Assembly (NCBI GenBank): GCA_046539045.1
Contig: JBKHHU010000032.1
Span: 1-23,638, forward strand
Reading direction: 5' to 3'
DNA: 23,638 nt
Source: JBKHHU01 sp046539045
Lineage (GTDB): Bacteria > Planctomycetota > Phycisphaerae > SM23-33
Positions 7,553-15,212 of this stretch are shown piece after piece. The notes under the pieces are model-generated. The model did no database searches. It had not been told where the DNA came from and worked only from the letters and a program-made list of their open reading frames with translations. Both the position numbers and the translations under genes were made by a program. How positions within the stretch are numbered: position 1 is the stretch's first letter; each line of letters begins with the position of its first letter.

Positions 7553-8962
7553 ATGAAAGCACGTAGTCTCTCAACGATCCTTACGATTCTGGTGGCGGTG
7601 GCCGCCCTCGTCGGGTCTGCCAACGCAGACGAGACTTCCGATTTTCTCGCTGACATTCATGCCAAGGCCGGCAAGGCCGTCGGCCAGATCGAAGTGACGG
7701 TCAACCTCCCCAACGCGGGCAAGCAGTCGCTCACCGGCATCGGTGTCTGCATCGACAGCAACAAGGGCATCTTGTTGACGACCATGCTGGACCGGAACGT
7801 TCCGGTGGACAATATCGAGTCCATCACCGTTACCGCTCCCGGGTTGGGAGCCAAGTCGGTCAGCGCCAAGTTGCTCGGTATTGAACCGACCGCCGGGCTC
7901 GGATACGTCCAGGTGACCGGCAAGCACGATTTCGACAGCGTCCAATTCGTGGCCGACAGCAAACTCAAGCCCGGGCAGCAGGTCGTCTCCGCCGGCGTCC
8001 TGACCGGGATGTTCAATGAACTGACCCTCGGCAACGCGTATGTCTCGACCGTCGTCCGCGTACCGAGCCGACGGGTGATGGTCACCGGTGGCAAGCTCAC
8101 AGCACTCGGATCGGTGGTCTTCAACAAGGAAGGCAAAGCCATCGGGCTCGTCATGGGCCAGCTCGCCCTGCGGTACCAGCTTGTCGCGCGCAACCGTCAG
8201 CCGGTGAACCTTTCCGGCGTGCAGGAGACAGCTTTCTTCACACCGGTCGAGGAGTTCGTGTGGTCGTTGCGGCGGATTCCCTCCGGCGGGAAAGTGGAGC
8301 GTCCGGGGTGGCTGGGCATCAACCGGTTCGACGGGCTGACCGAACTGCAGGCCAACATGCAGAAGATCGACGTGGCCGGCGTGGTCATCGACGACATCAT
8401 TCCGAACGAACCGGCTGACAATGCGGGGCTGAAAAGCCGTGATGTGATCGTGTCCCTGAACGGCAAGCCGGTCGAAGAGCTGTACAACCCGGACCTGACG
8501 GCCCGGAACTTCACCGAGCGGCTGTTGCGGCTGGAACCCGGCTCAACGGCGACGATCGACTACGTCCGCGACGGGAAGCGCGACACCACCGAGTTGAAGA
8601 TCGAAGAGATGCCCTCCATGCCCGGTGAGGCTCCTCGATACGTCGACCCGCGGATCGGACTGGGCGTTCGCGAGAAGGTGCCCATGGACCGTCACCTCGA
8701 CAAAGGCGGCACTGCCGACGTGGACGGGCTGAAGGTTATCGGCGTGATGCAGGACAGCCCGGCACAGCGGGCAGGTTTCGCACAGGAAGACGTTGTCACC
8801 GCCATCAACGGCCAGAAGGTCAAGACGACCGAAGACGTCAAGAAGGTTGTGGACAAGGCCGTGGAATCAAGCCCGGGCTCGGCGATCAAGTTCACGATCC
8901 GCCGCGGCGATTTGAACCCGATGACGCTGGACGTTGTGCCCCGCGTCCGTCGGGACGGCTGA
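7553..8962 (+). CDS. Exported HtrA-like protein with two PDZ domains and no catalytic triad
   Basis: 469 residues. Signal peptide 1-25 (cleavage ANA/D), then a trypsin-like double barrel (about 40-240) followed by PDZ1 (about 252-350) and PDZ2 (about 367-465), the DegP/DegQ order. The protease positions are degenerate. The His motif (TNxHVV in active enzymes) reads TTMLDRN, with L79 at the His position. The Asp motif (DLAVL-like) reads AGLGYVQ with G115. The nucleophile region (GNSGGPLVN in active enzymes) reads TALGSVVFN, with L185 at the Ser position. Both PDZ domains look intact (SPAQRAGFAQEDVVTAINGQ in PDZ2). It is probably a periplasmic non-enzymatic chaperone or scaffold. ATG 7553 has CAAGGAG 6-8 nt upstream. 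The next gene, 101 nt downstream, is also exported. I found no convincing promoter in 7401-7552. Residue mapping is by eye. Confidence 0.85.
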   Translation: MKARSLSTILTILVAVAALVGSANADETSDFLADIHAKAGKAVGQIEVTVNLPNAGKQSLTGIGVCIDSNKGILLTTMLDRNVPVDNIESITVTAPGLGAKSVSAKLLGIEPTAGLGYVQVTGKHDFDSVQFVADSKLKPGQQVVSAGVLTGMFNELTLGNAYVSTVVRVPSRRVMVTGGKLTALGSVVFNKEGKAIGLVMGQLALRYQLVARNRQPVNLSGVQETAFFTPVEEFVWSLRRIPSGGKVERPGWLGINRFDGLTELQANMQKIDVAGVVIDDIIPNEPADNAGLKSRDVIVSLNGKPVEELYNPDLTARNFTERLLRLEPGSTATIDYVRDGKRDTTELKIEEMPSMPGEAPRYVDPRIGLGVREKVPMDRHLDKGGTADVDGLKVIGVMQDSPAQRAGFAQEDVVTAINGQKVKTTEDVKKVVDKAVESSPGSAIKFTIRRGDLNPMTLDVVPRVRRDG

Positions 8963-8992
8963 TCTCCATCGATAGCACATGAAGCAGTCCAG

Positions 8993-9050
8993 GTAGCGGC
9001 CCGGAACCGCGCCCCGCTACAACGGAGCGAGGTCAGGGCCCGCTTTTTAA
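8993..9050 (+). terminator. Hairpin plus T-run between the PDZ and TPR genes
   Basis: GTAGCGG (8993-8999) can pair with CCGCTAC (9014-9020). Alternatively AGCGGCCC (8995-9002) can pair with GGGCCCGCT (9037-9045), which runs into TTTTT. The second pairing has terminator form but a long loop and a bulge. It may be a partial terminator or attenuator. Confidence 0.35.
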
Positions 9051-9063
9051 GGAAATTCCTCCC

Positions 9064-11412
9064 ATGAAACGCACGCTCGCAATGCTGTTTCCCGTAGTTC
9101 TTCTTACAGGATCCGTCGTTGCGCAGTCGACGAAATCCGCCGTTTCCCCCGCCGAGCAGATCGCCGCAGAGAGCCTCCGGCACTCCGCTACGAACCTGCT
9201 GCTGAGCAAGAACAAAGAGACCGGGCGGGCCGGGCGGCTGCTCTCGCTGATCATGCTGGCCGACAAGCTGGATCCGGACGACTATGAGACTCGCGAGCTG
9301 ATGCGGATCGTGTTGGCGACCGGCGACGAGAGAGACAAGCGCATCGCCAACCTTCACCGAATGCTGGTCAAGAAACCCGACGATCACCCGCTGGGGATGC
9401 TCTGGCTGGAGTTGTCCGACTCCAAACCGGAGACAGCAGAGAAACGCATCGATTTGCTGTCGTCCGTCGTGGACGACAGGAAGGTGCCCGATTCCGTCCG
9501 GGCCGAGGCAGCGGTCCGCTGGGCAAACCTTCTGGAGCAGCAGGCCAAGGACGATCAGGCCGCGACGATCTATAAGCGGGCGCTGAAACTGGACCCGCAC
9601 CACCCGGGAGCCCTGGAGGGGCGCCTGACGTTGAAGGAGTCGCCCACGAAGCTTGACCGGCTCGACATGCTGATCGGCGTGCTGAAGGGCAACCCGCATG
9701 CCGCCCAGGCCGGTCAGGACCTCGGGGTGCTGTTGGGAGAGCTGTCCCGCCACGAGGACGCCGTCGACGTGCTGGGGTATCTGTGGAAGCTCGACGAGCA
9801 GAACCCGATGACCGAACAACGCAACGATGACCTTGCCGTGCTCTACTTCAATGCCCTGTTGGACGCTGGGTTGAGCAAGAAGGCGACGGAGGTCTTTCTC
9901 CCGAAGAGTGGCGAAGCGGTAAGCCGCTGGGCGGTCCGCTCGCTGCTGATCGAGGCGTACCGCGACCTGGACAATGAGCAGACGATCGAATCCATTCTGG
10001 ATCTGATGGAAGACGGAGTAGCATCGCTCAAAACCGCCGCCGCCAAGGATCCTGCCAAGGCGCTGGTGCTGGCGTGGCATTACCTGCTGGACCGACAGAA
10101 ACCCGCAACCGCCATGACCTACGCGAAAATGGCCCTCAAGCAGGAACCCGAAGATGACGCTTACCGTCTGGTCTATGCAGCAACGCAGGTGGAGGCGGGT
10201 AATGAGGAGACCGTCAAGAAAGGGCGGAAGACGCTTACACAGCTGTGTGAAGAGGACGTGTACGCTGCCGCTTTCCTGGCCCGGAGCTACCTGAGAACCG
10301 ACGAGACCGAAGCGGCCCGGAAATGCATCGCCCAAGGGTTTGAGCTGACGCGGCGCGGCAGGGCGTTCCGCATGCTCCGCGAGTCGGCCCGAGAGCTGAA
10401 TTACGAAATCGCTACCCTCGAGCAACGGCAGGCCGCGGCCAACCGGCTGAAGGTGGCCGAGTTGGAGAAGACCGTTTTCAATGTCGGGCTCAACCCGGGC
10501 AAGCATCTGAAGCTGTCGTTCAGGCCGCTTCAGAAGCAGTACGTGGTCGGGCAGCCGATCGAAGTGGAAGTGAAGCTCGAGAACACCAGCGACGTGCCCG
10601 TGCCGCTCGGGTCGTGGGGCGTGATGAGCCCGGTGGTCAATCTCATCGCTGAGATCCCGCCGAACCGCAAGATCCACAAGGATACGCTCACCTATGCATC
10701 CCTGCCGGTTGTGACATTCCCGGCTCCGAAGTACCTCCGGCCCGGCCTGAGCATCAAGCGCACGGTCCGGGTTGACTCCGGACCCTTGGATGATGAACTC
10801 AACCGCAGGCCGATGGACGAAATCACCATCAGTCTCCGCGGGCTGGTCGATCCCATCCAGAAGGACAGGGAATTCATCAGTCGCACGCCGGATATTACGG
10901 CGGTCCCGCTGAAGATCACTCGCACGGACATTCTGGGCGAAATCCCCGGAGAAAAAGCCGCCGCGTGGGAGTCGGCCATGAAAAGCAGCATGCGACAGAT
11001 GCTGCAGGATCTGTCCGCTAAGGATCCTCGCACGCGGGTGCTCGCCGCCCGGCAGATCGCGGCATTGACGGCTACCTACTACGCCTCCGCGGAACGGTCG
11101 ATCTACCTGCCGGAGATGCTGCGCGGTCGCTTGCCCAGCACGATGGTTCTGGCGCTGCTGCGGGAAGCCTTGCGGAGCAAGTCGCCGGTCGTGCGGGCAG
11201 AGACCCTCGCCGCGCTTCGTTCGTTGGCGGTCACACCGGGCACGGTCCCGCTTCTGCGGACACTTGTCGAGGACAAGAGCCCGCTGGTCAGGTTCCGCAT
11301 GGCGGAGCTGGCGGGGATGGCGCGGAACCGGTCGCTGCAGAGCGTTCTGGAACGGTACCGCGAAGACAGCGACCCGGACGTGCGGCGCATGGCTAAAGCT
11401 TTCAGGAAGTAA
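9064..11412 (+). CDS. Large exported TPR/HEAT-repeat protein
   Basis: 782 residues. Signal peptide 1-20 (VVA/Q). Residues about 30-465 are helical TPR-like repeats, e.g. DDQAATIYKRALKLDPHHPGALEGRL and PATAMTYAKMALKQEPEDDAYRLVYA. Residues about 472-640 look like a beta-sandwich: LKLSFRPLQKQYVVGQPIEVEVKLEN resembles domains that begin with a 'requirement for even-handed expectations' type Ig fold. Residues about 642-782 form HEAT-like repeats: SKSPVVRAETLAALRSLA, DKSPLVRFRMAELAGMA, DSDPDVRRMAKAF. No enzyme motif is visible. It is likely a periplasmic or surface scaffold for protein contacts. ATG 9064 has AAGGAAA 8-10 nt upstream. It follows the PDZ pseudoprotease and converges on the coiled-coil gene with a 16-nt gap. 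Partner unknown. Confidence 0.82.
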   Translation: MKRTLAMLFPVVLLTGSVVAQSTKSAVSPAEQIAAESLRHSATNLLLSKNKETGRAGRLLSLIMLADKLDPDDYETRELMRIVLATGDERDKRIANLHRMLVKKPDDHPLGMLWLELSDSKPETAEKRIDLLSSVVDDRKVPDSVRAEAAVRWANLLEQQAKDDQAATIYKRALKLDPHHPGALEGRLTLKESPTKLDRLDMLIGVLKGNPHAAQAGQDLGVLLGELSRHEDAVDVLGYLWKLDEQNPMTEQRNDDLAVLYFNALLDAGLSKKATEVFLPKSGEAVSRWAVRSLLIEAYRDLDNEQTIESILDLMEDGVASLKTAAAKDPAKALVLAWHYLLDRQKPATAMTYAKMALKQEPEDDAYRLVYAATQVEAGNEETVKKGRKTLTQLCEEDVYAAAFLARSYLRTDETEAARKCIAQGFELTRRGRAFRMLRESARELNYEIATLEQRQAAANRLKVAELEKTVFNVGLNPGKHLKLSFRPLQKQYVVGQPIEVEVKLENTSDVPVPLGSWGVMSPVVNLIAEIPPNRKIHKDTLTYASLPVVTFPAPKYLRPGLSIKRTVRVDSGPLDDELNRRPMDEITISLRGLVDPIQKDREFISRTPDITAVPLKITRTDILGEIPGEKAAAWESAMKSSMRQMLQDLSAKDPRTRVLAARQIAALTATYYASAERSIYLPEMLRGRLPSTMVLALLREALRSKSPVVRAETLAALRSLAVTPGTVPLLRTLVEDKSPLVRFRMAELAGMARNRSLQSVLERYREDSDPDVRRMAKAFRK

Positions 11413-11428
11413 CCAACGCGTCGTTCGG

Positions 11429-12370
11429 TCAGTCCGTCAGAATCATGTAGAGCAGCCCGCCGATACCGAAGAAGATGCCCAGCAGCAGGATGGCCGCGAG
11501 GAGAATCGCAGAATGGATCTTCTTGAGCATCCGGAGCTGCTCGGAGCCTCTCCGGGCCGCGGCGTCGCCTTCGGACTGCAGCCAGCCGGTCAGTTTCTCG
11601 GTTGCCCGGCGGTTGTGGTCGATGGATGAATCCAGCGAGGAAAGGTTGTCGGCCAGGTGCGACTGGACTTCCGAAACCTTCTGCATCGACTCTCGAAGCG
11701 ACGTCGATGTCTCGGATTGCCCCTCGGCGGCGGCGAGAATTGATTCGGATCGCTTGGCCAGTGCGTCGGCCGTCTGTAGAATCCTGTCGTTCATTCCCCC
11801 GAGTTGCTGAGCCGCTTCGGTGAGTTTCTCCACGGTCTGCGACTGGGCGTCGGCGGTGGTTGACATGCCCTCTACTGCCCGGGCGGTTTCCTCGTTGCGG
11901 TCGGCGAGTGCAGCCAGCAATTCATCCAGATTGTTGGCCATCTCCGCCTGGTTCTGCGTAGCCTCCAGAAGTTTCTCCGCCGTCTCCGGCAGCTCGGAAA
12001 TGGCCTCGATCAGGTCGGTCGACTGTCGCGTTTGTGCCGTAATCGCCTCCAGCAGCTTCTCGAGTTTCTCTTCCAGAGACGGTGTGGTGAAGGTGATCTG
12101 CTGCCCGGGCGGCTCCTGCCCAAGCTCCTCCGGTGGGGGCGTCTGTTCCGGCTGGGGCTCGGACTCCAGGTCCGACGGTGCAGGTGGGGGCGTCGGCTCG
12201 GGCGGCGCCTGTTGTTCTTCGGTGGGTTCGGGCGTTTCTTCCGGCGGATCTTCCGGGGCGGCTGGGGCGCTGTCCTCGCTGGGAGAGTCCGCAGCCTGCT
12301 CCGGCTCCGGGGGCTTGTGGTCCGGATGCAGCATGTCGCCGAATTTCTTGAAAAAGCCTTTCGCAGCCAT
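11429..12370 (-). CDS. Tail-anchored coiled-coil membrane protein with Pro/Glu-rich N-terminal region
   Basis: 313 residues on the minus strand. A short basic start (MAAKGFFKKFG) is followed by a Pro/Glu-rich disordered stretch (about 17-95), then long heptad-like helices (about 97-285) with repeated xxxLxEAxxxLxxMxxxxxxTAxAL patterns like the signalling part of methyl-accepting proteins, and one C-terminal membrane helix (about 288-310) ending in three polar residues. No signal peptide, so the bulk is probably cytoplasmic and the protein tail-anchored. There is no HAMP or MCP hairpin tip, so it is not a classical chemoreceptor. The frame is open further upstream, but the ATG at 12370 has AGGAGG 7 nt before it. 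It is divergent from btuF (84-nt gap). Function unknown. Confidence 0.8.
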   Translation of the reverse strand: MAAKGFFKKFGDMLHPDHKPPEPEQAADSPSEDSAPAAPEDPPEETPEPTEEQQAPPEPTPPPAPSDLESEPQPEQTPPPEELGQEPPGQQITFTTPSLEEKLEKLLEAITAQTRQSTDLIEAISELPETAEKLLEATQNQAEMANNLDELLAALADRNEETARAVEGMSTTADAQSQTVEKLTEAAQQLGGMNDRILQTADALAKRSESILAAAEGQSETSTSLRESMQKVSEVQSHLADNLSSLDSSIDHNRRATEKLTGWLQSEGDAAARRGSEQLRMLKKIHSAILLAAILLLGIFFGIGGLLYMILTD

Positions 12371-12400
12371 GCCTGGGCCTCCTGCCGGTTTCTCCGCTGC

Positions 12401-12429
12401 TTGACACCGCTCTATGGGAACTCTACCAT
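12401..12429 (+). promoter_or_regulatory. Promoter for btuFCD
   Basis: A perfect -35 TTGACA (12401-12406), exactly 17 nt, then TACCAT (12424-12429). It sits in the 84-nt divergent gap and ends 25 nt before the btuF ATG. There is no room for a cobalamin riboswitch in this gap and none is seen. Confidence 0.7.
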
Positions 12430-12454
12430 CGCGCGGTCGATCAAGCCAAGCCAC

Positions 12455-13324
12455 ATGAAAAGTATACGTGCCATCCTGTTGCTGTCCGTCTTCGCCCTGG
12501 CCGCGTTCGTCGGCTCGTGCCGGAGCGAATCCTCTGCGCCCCAACCGGACGGGCCCCGCGTCATCACGCTCTCTCCGGCGCTGACCAACATCGCGTTCGA
12601 GATCGGCGTCGGCGGGAATATCGTGGGTGTCAGCAACTACTGTCGCCTGCCGGAGGACGAGCCGTCCAGACCCGCCGTCGGCGACGCCCGATCCGTCCAG
12701 ACCGAGGCGATCGCTTCCCTGCGGCCGGACGTCATCCTCGCTCAGCAGCAACCGAGACTCTTCGACACCATACGACGCGTTCTGCCCGACGTTCAGATCG
12801 TGCAGGTCACTATTGAAACACTCCCGGACATCGCCTCGGCCGCGGAAAAGGTGGGAAAAGCCGCGGGCAATCCCACCGCCGGAAGCAAGGCCGCTCAGCG
12901 TTTTCGCGACCGGCTGGCCTCGGTCCAGCAACAGACGGACGCCCTTGACGCTCCGCGCGTCCTTTTCCTAATGGGGTACGAGCGCCCGTTCGCCATCGGG
13001 GCCGGGACCTTCATCGACCAGATGATCCGCGTCGCCGGTGGCACGAACCCAGCCGCCGAGTTCACGCGGTACGTCCGGATCTCTTCGGAAAATATCGTCG
13101 CCGCGCGCCCGGATGTGCTGATCTGCCAGGTCGACGCAGATGACATCCCAGCCGCCGAAGCGTATTTCGAGCAACTGACCGACGTGCCGGCGGTTCGCAA
13201 CGGTCGGGTGCATGTCGTCAGCGATCGCGGATGGACGATTCCGTCCCTCCGGCTTGCCGAACTGACCGAGCGTCTGGCGGCGATTATCCACCCGCAGCTC
13301 CGTCCTGCAGAGGACACCAAGTGA
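12455..13324 (+). CDS. btuF: Cobalamin-type ABC transporter substrate-binding lipoprotein
   Basis: 289 residues. Signal peptide with lipobox VGSC, lipidated Cys C22, so membrane-anchored in the periplasm. The class III binding-protein fold follows (PRVITLSPALTNIAFEIGVGGNIVGVSNYC, then LRPDVILAQQQ). The NYCRLPEDE turn followed by PAVGDARSVQTEAIASLRPDV matches the BtuF/vitamin B12 subgroup more than siderophore binders. ATG 12455 is the first codon before the signal peptide. The Shine-Dalgarno is weak. Its stop overlaps the permease start by 4 nt (GTGA). A cobalamin riboswitch 4 kb downstream supports the B12 assignment, but haem or Fe-siderophore remains possible since no ligand-specific residue is certain. 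Confidence 0.82.
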   Translation: MKSIRAILLLSVFALAAFVGSCRSESSAPQPDGPRVITLSPALTNIAFEIGVGGNIVGVSNYCRLPEDEPSRPAVGDARSVQTEAIASLRPDVILAQQQPRLFDTIRRVLPDVQIVQVTIETLPDIASAAEKVGKAAGNPTAGSKAAQRFRDRLASVQQQTDALDAPRVLFLMGYERPFAIGAGTFIDQMIRVAGGTNPAAEFTRYVRISSENIVAARPDVLICQVDADDIPAAEAYFEQLTDVPAVRNGRVHVVSDRGWTIPSLRLAELTERLAAIIHPQLRPAEDTK

Positions 13325-14340
13325 GCGGGCCTGCAGAGACGCTCGGGCCGAAGCTGACCCGCGGCCGGCTGATGCTGGCGATCGGCGCGCTGGTGGTGGG
13401 ACTGCCCCTCACCATGCTCGCCTGCAGCCTGATTGGCCTGGCCGAGTTGAGTGAGCCGGTCTGGAAGCTCCGGATGATCCGCATCACGGCTGCAGCCATT
13501 GCGGGCGTTGCGCTGGGGACCGGGGGCATGGCCATGCAGGGGCTGCTGCGGAACCCGCTGGCGGAGCCGTACATTCTGGGTATCTCAAGCGGAGCGGGTG
13601 TAGGAGTGCTGCTCGGGTTGGCGGCGGGGCAGGTCGCCGCGGGGTACGCCTGGGTAACCACACCGATTCTCGCTGCGGCGGGCGGGGTGGTGACCTGTCT
13701 GATCGTCTACGGAATTGCCCAGCGTCGCGGGAAGATCGGACCGTACGCATTGCTGCTGTCGGGCGTGATCGTCAACGCGTTCAACGGGGCGATCATGCTT
13801 TCGATCCACCTGTTCCTCGATCCGCACCGCGTGGTGGATTTCGCTCGCTGGGCGATGGGCGAGTTCACCGACGCCACCGATCCGTACCTGCTGCTGGTCT
13901 GCGGACTCGTGGTCGGTGTCGGATGGCTGGTTCTGTTGCTTCGCGGCGCGGCGATGAACGCCCTGGGCCTCGGCGATGACGTGGCCGAGTCGCTTGGCGT
14001 GCCGGTGCACCGGCTCCGGATCGAGACGTTCATCGTGGTCGCGGTCATGGCCGCCGCTGCGGTTGCCCTGGCTGGGCCGATAGGCTTCGTCGGGCTGATC
14101 GTCCCTCACATCTGCCGGATGATCGTCGGCCCGGACCATCGCCTGCTGGGCGTGCTGTCCGCGTTGGTCGGCGGGATGCTGCTGGTCGTGGCAGACACGG
14201 CCTGCCGTACCGTCGGCATGTTCATCGATCTGCCCGGCAGGCAGATTGCGAGCATTCCTGTGGGCATCCTTATGGCCCTGTCGGGTGGTCCGTTTTTCAT
14301 CGTCCTGCTGCGGCGCCGGACGGCAGGAGGGTCGCCATGA
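13321..14340 (+). CDS. btuC: FecCD-family ABC permease, cobalamin/iron-complex type
   Basis: 339 residues with about 9-10 membrane helices. Family signatures include RxTAAAIAGVALGTGGMAMQGLLRNPLAEPYILGIS (about 48-85; the MQGLLRNPLAEP block is diagnostic), WAMGEF in the middle, and GFVGLIVPHICRMIVGPDHR near 255-275, the coupling loop to the ATPase. It forms the membrane channel of the importer. The start is GTG 13321, overlapping the btuF stop (GTGA), and the 3' end overlaps btuD (ATGA). The three genes are therefore translationally coupled and expected in defined stoichiometry. Specificity is set by the binding protein. Confidence 0.93.
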   Translation: MSGPAETLGPKLTRGRLMLAIGALVVGLPLTMLACSLIGLAELSEPVWKLRMIRITAAAIAGVALGTGGMAMQGLLRNPLAEPYILGISSGAGVGVLLGLAAGQVAAGYAWVTTPILAAAGGVVTCLIVYGIAQRRGKIGPYALLLSGVIVNAFNGAIMLSIHLFLDPHRVVDFARWAMGEFTDATDPYLLLVCGLVVGVGWLVLLLRGAAMNALGLGDDVAESLGVPVHRLRIETFIVVAVMAAAAVALAGPIGFVGLIVPHICRMIVGPDHRLLGVLSALVGGMLLVVADTACRTVGMFIDLPGRQIASIPVGILMALSGGPFFIVLLRRRTAGGSP

Positions 14341-15122
14341 GCCGGCAGGATCTGATCCAGGCTCAGGACCTGCGATTTGCCTACCGCCCCGGGCTGGAGG
14401 TCCTTCACGGCGTGACGGTCTCGGCTGGGGCGGGCAAGCTGATGTGCGTTCTCGGCCGGAACGGGTCCGGGAAGACGACGCTGCTGCGTCTTTTGCTGCG
14501 TCGGCTCAAACCGTCGGCGGGCCGGGTGCTGCTGGACGGGAGGAGCCTGGGCAGCTACGGTCCGCGTGAACTGGCCCGCGCGACGGCGTACGTGCCGCAG
14601 AACCCGACCAGCGCCTTCGAGTTTCCCGTCCGCGAGATTGTGATGATGGGCAGGCTTCCTCACGGGGGAGCGCTGGGGCTGGCGGGCAAGCAGGATTTGG
14701 AGGTCGCCCGCCTGGCGATGGAGATGACCGGCTCTGCCGCCTTTGCCGACCGCACGCTGGACGAGCTGTCCGGTGGCGAAGCGCAGTGTGTGATGATCGC
14801 CCGCGCCCTGGCCCAGCAGCCCAAGGTCATGCTTCTGGATGAGCCGACCAGCCACCTGGACATGCAGAACCAGCTGCGGATCTACCGCATGATGCGTCGG
14901 CTTGCGGAGGACTGGGGGATGTGCCTGATCTGCGTCAGTCATGACATCAACATGGCCGCCCGCTTTGCTGACGAACTGGTGGTGATGAGAGACGGAAGCG
15001 TGCTGGCCGACGGCCCGCCGCGGGAGGTCGTCAGAGAAAAGACGCTCTCGGATGCATACGGTGTAGAGGTAGAGCTGATCGACGCCGGGGCGGACAATCC
15101 GCCCATTGTTCGGGCGCATTGA
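14337..15122 (+). CDS. btuD: ABC transporter ATP-binding protein of the cobalamin/iron importer
   Basis: 261 residues, cytoplasmic ATPase. Walker A GRNGSGKTT (40-48), Q-loop near Q88 (YVPQNP), signature LSGGE (144-148), Walker B VMLLDEP (164-170) with D-loop SHLD, and the switch His in CVSHDIN (about H208). The C-terminal part (LADGPPREVVREKTLSDAYGVEVEL) is typical of the FepC/BtuD group. ATG 14337 overlaps the btuC stop. It completes btuFCD. The outer-membrane TonB-dependent receptor expected for B12 is not in the window. Confidence 0.93.
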   Translation: MSRQDLIQAQDLRFAYRPGLEVLHGVTVSAGAGKLMCVLGRNGSGKTTLLRLLLRRLKPSAGRVLLDGRSLGSYGPRELARATAYVPQNPTSAFEFPVREIVMMGRLPHGGALGLAGKQDLEVARLAMEMTGSAAFADRTLDELSGGEAQCVMIARALAQQPKVMLLDEPTSHLDMQNQLRIYRMMRRLAEDWGMCLICVSHDINMAARFADELVVMRDGSVLADGPPREVVREKTLSDAYGVEVELIDAGADNPPIVRAH

Positions 15123-15154
15123 CGCATCACTCTGGCGAATCGAGCCGTTGCCGG

Positions 15155-15160
15155 TACAAT
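15155..15160 (+). promoter_or_regulatory. Possible -10 element for ribF
   Basis: TACAAT, 53 nt before the ribF ATG. The best -35 (CTGGCG, 15132-15137, 17-nt spacing) matches only 3 of 6. The btuD-ribF gap (15123-15212) otherwise shows nothing, and there is no FMN riboswitch in it. Confidence 0.35.
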
Positions 15161-15212
15161 GGCAATCGGTCCGGCAAGGGCCGACGAGTAACGGATTACC
15201 TTCTGGAGAGTT

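Noticed and set aside
8692..10677. A 661-codon open frame on the minus strand
   Set aside because: It lies opposite the PDZ and TPR genes, whose domains are clear. Its translation has the low-complexity look of a reverse frame in G+C-rich DNA.
12032..12454. In-frame upstream extension of btuF
   Set aside because: It overlaps the divergent coiled-coil gene and would bury the signal peptide. The promoter also lies inside it.
15123..15212. Possible FMN riboswitch before ribF
   Set aside because: The gap is 90 nt and lacks the conserved RFN core.
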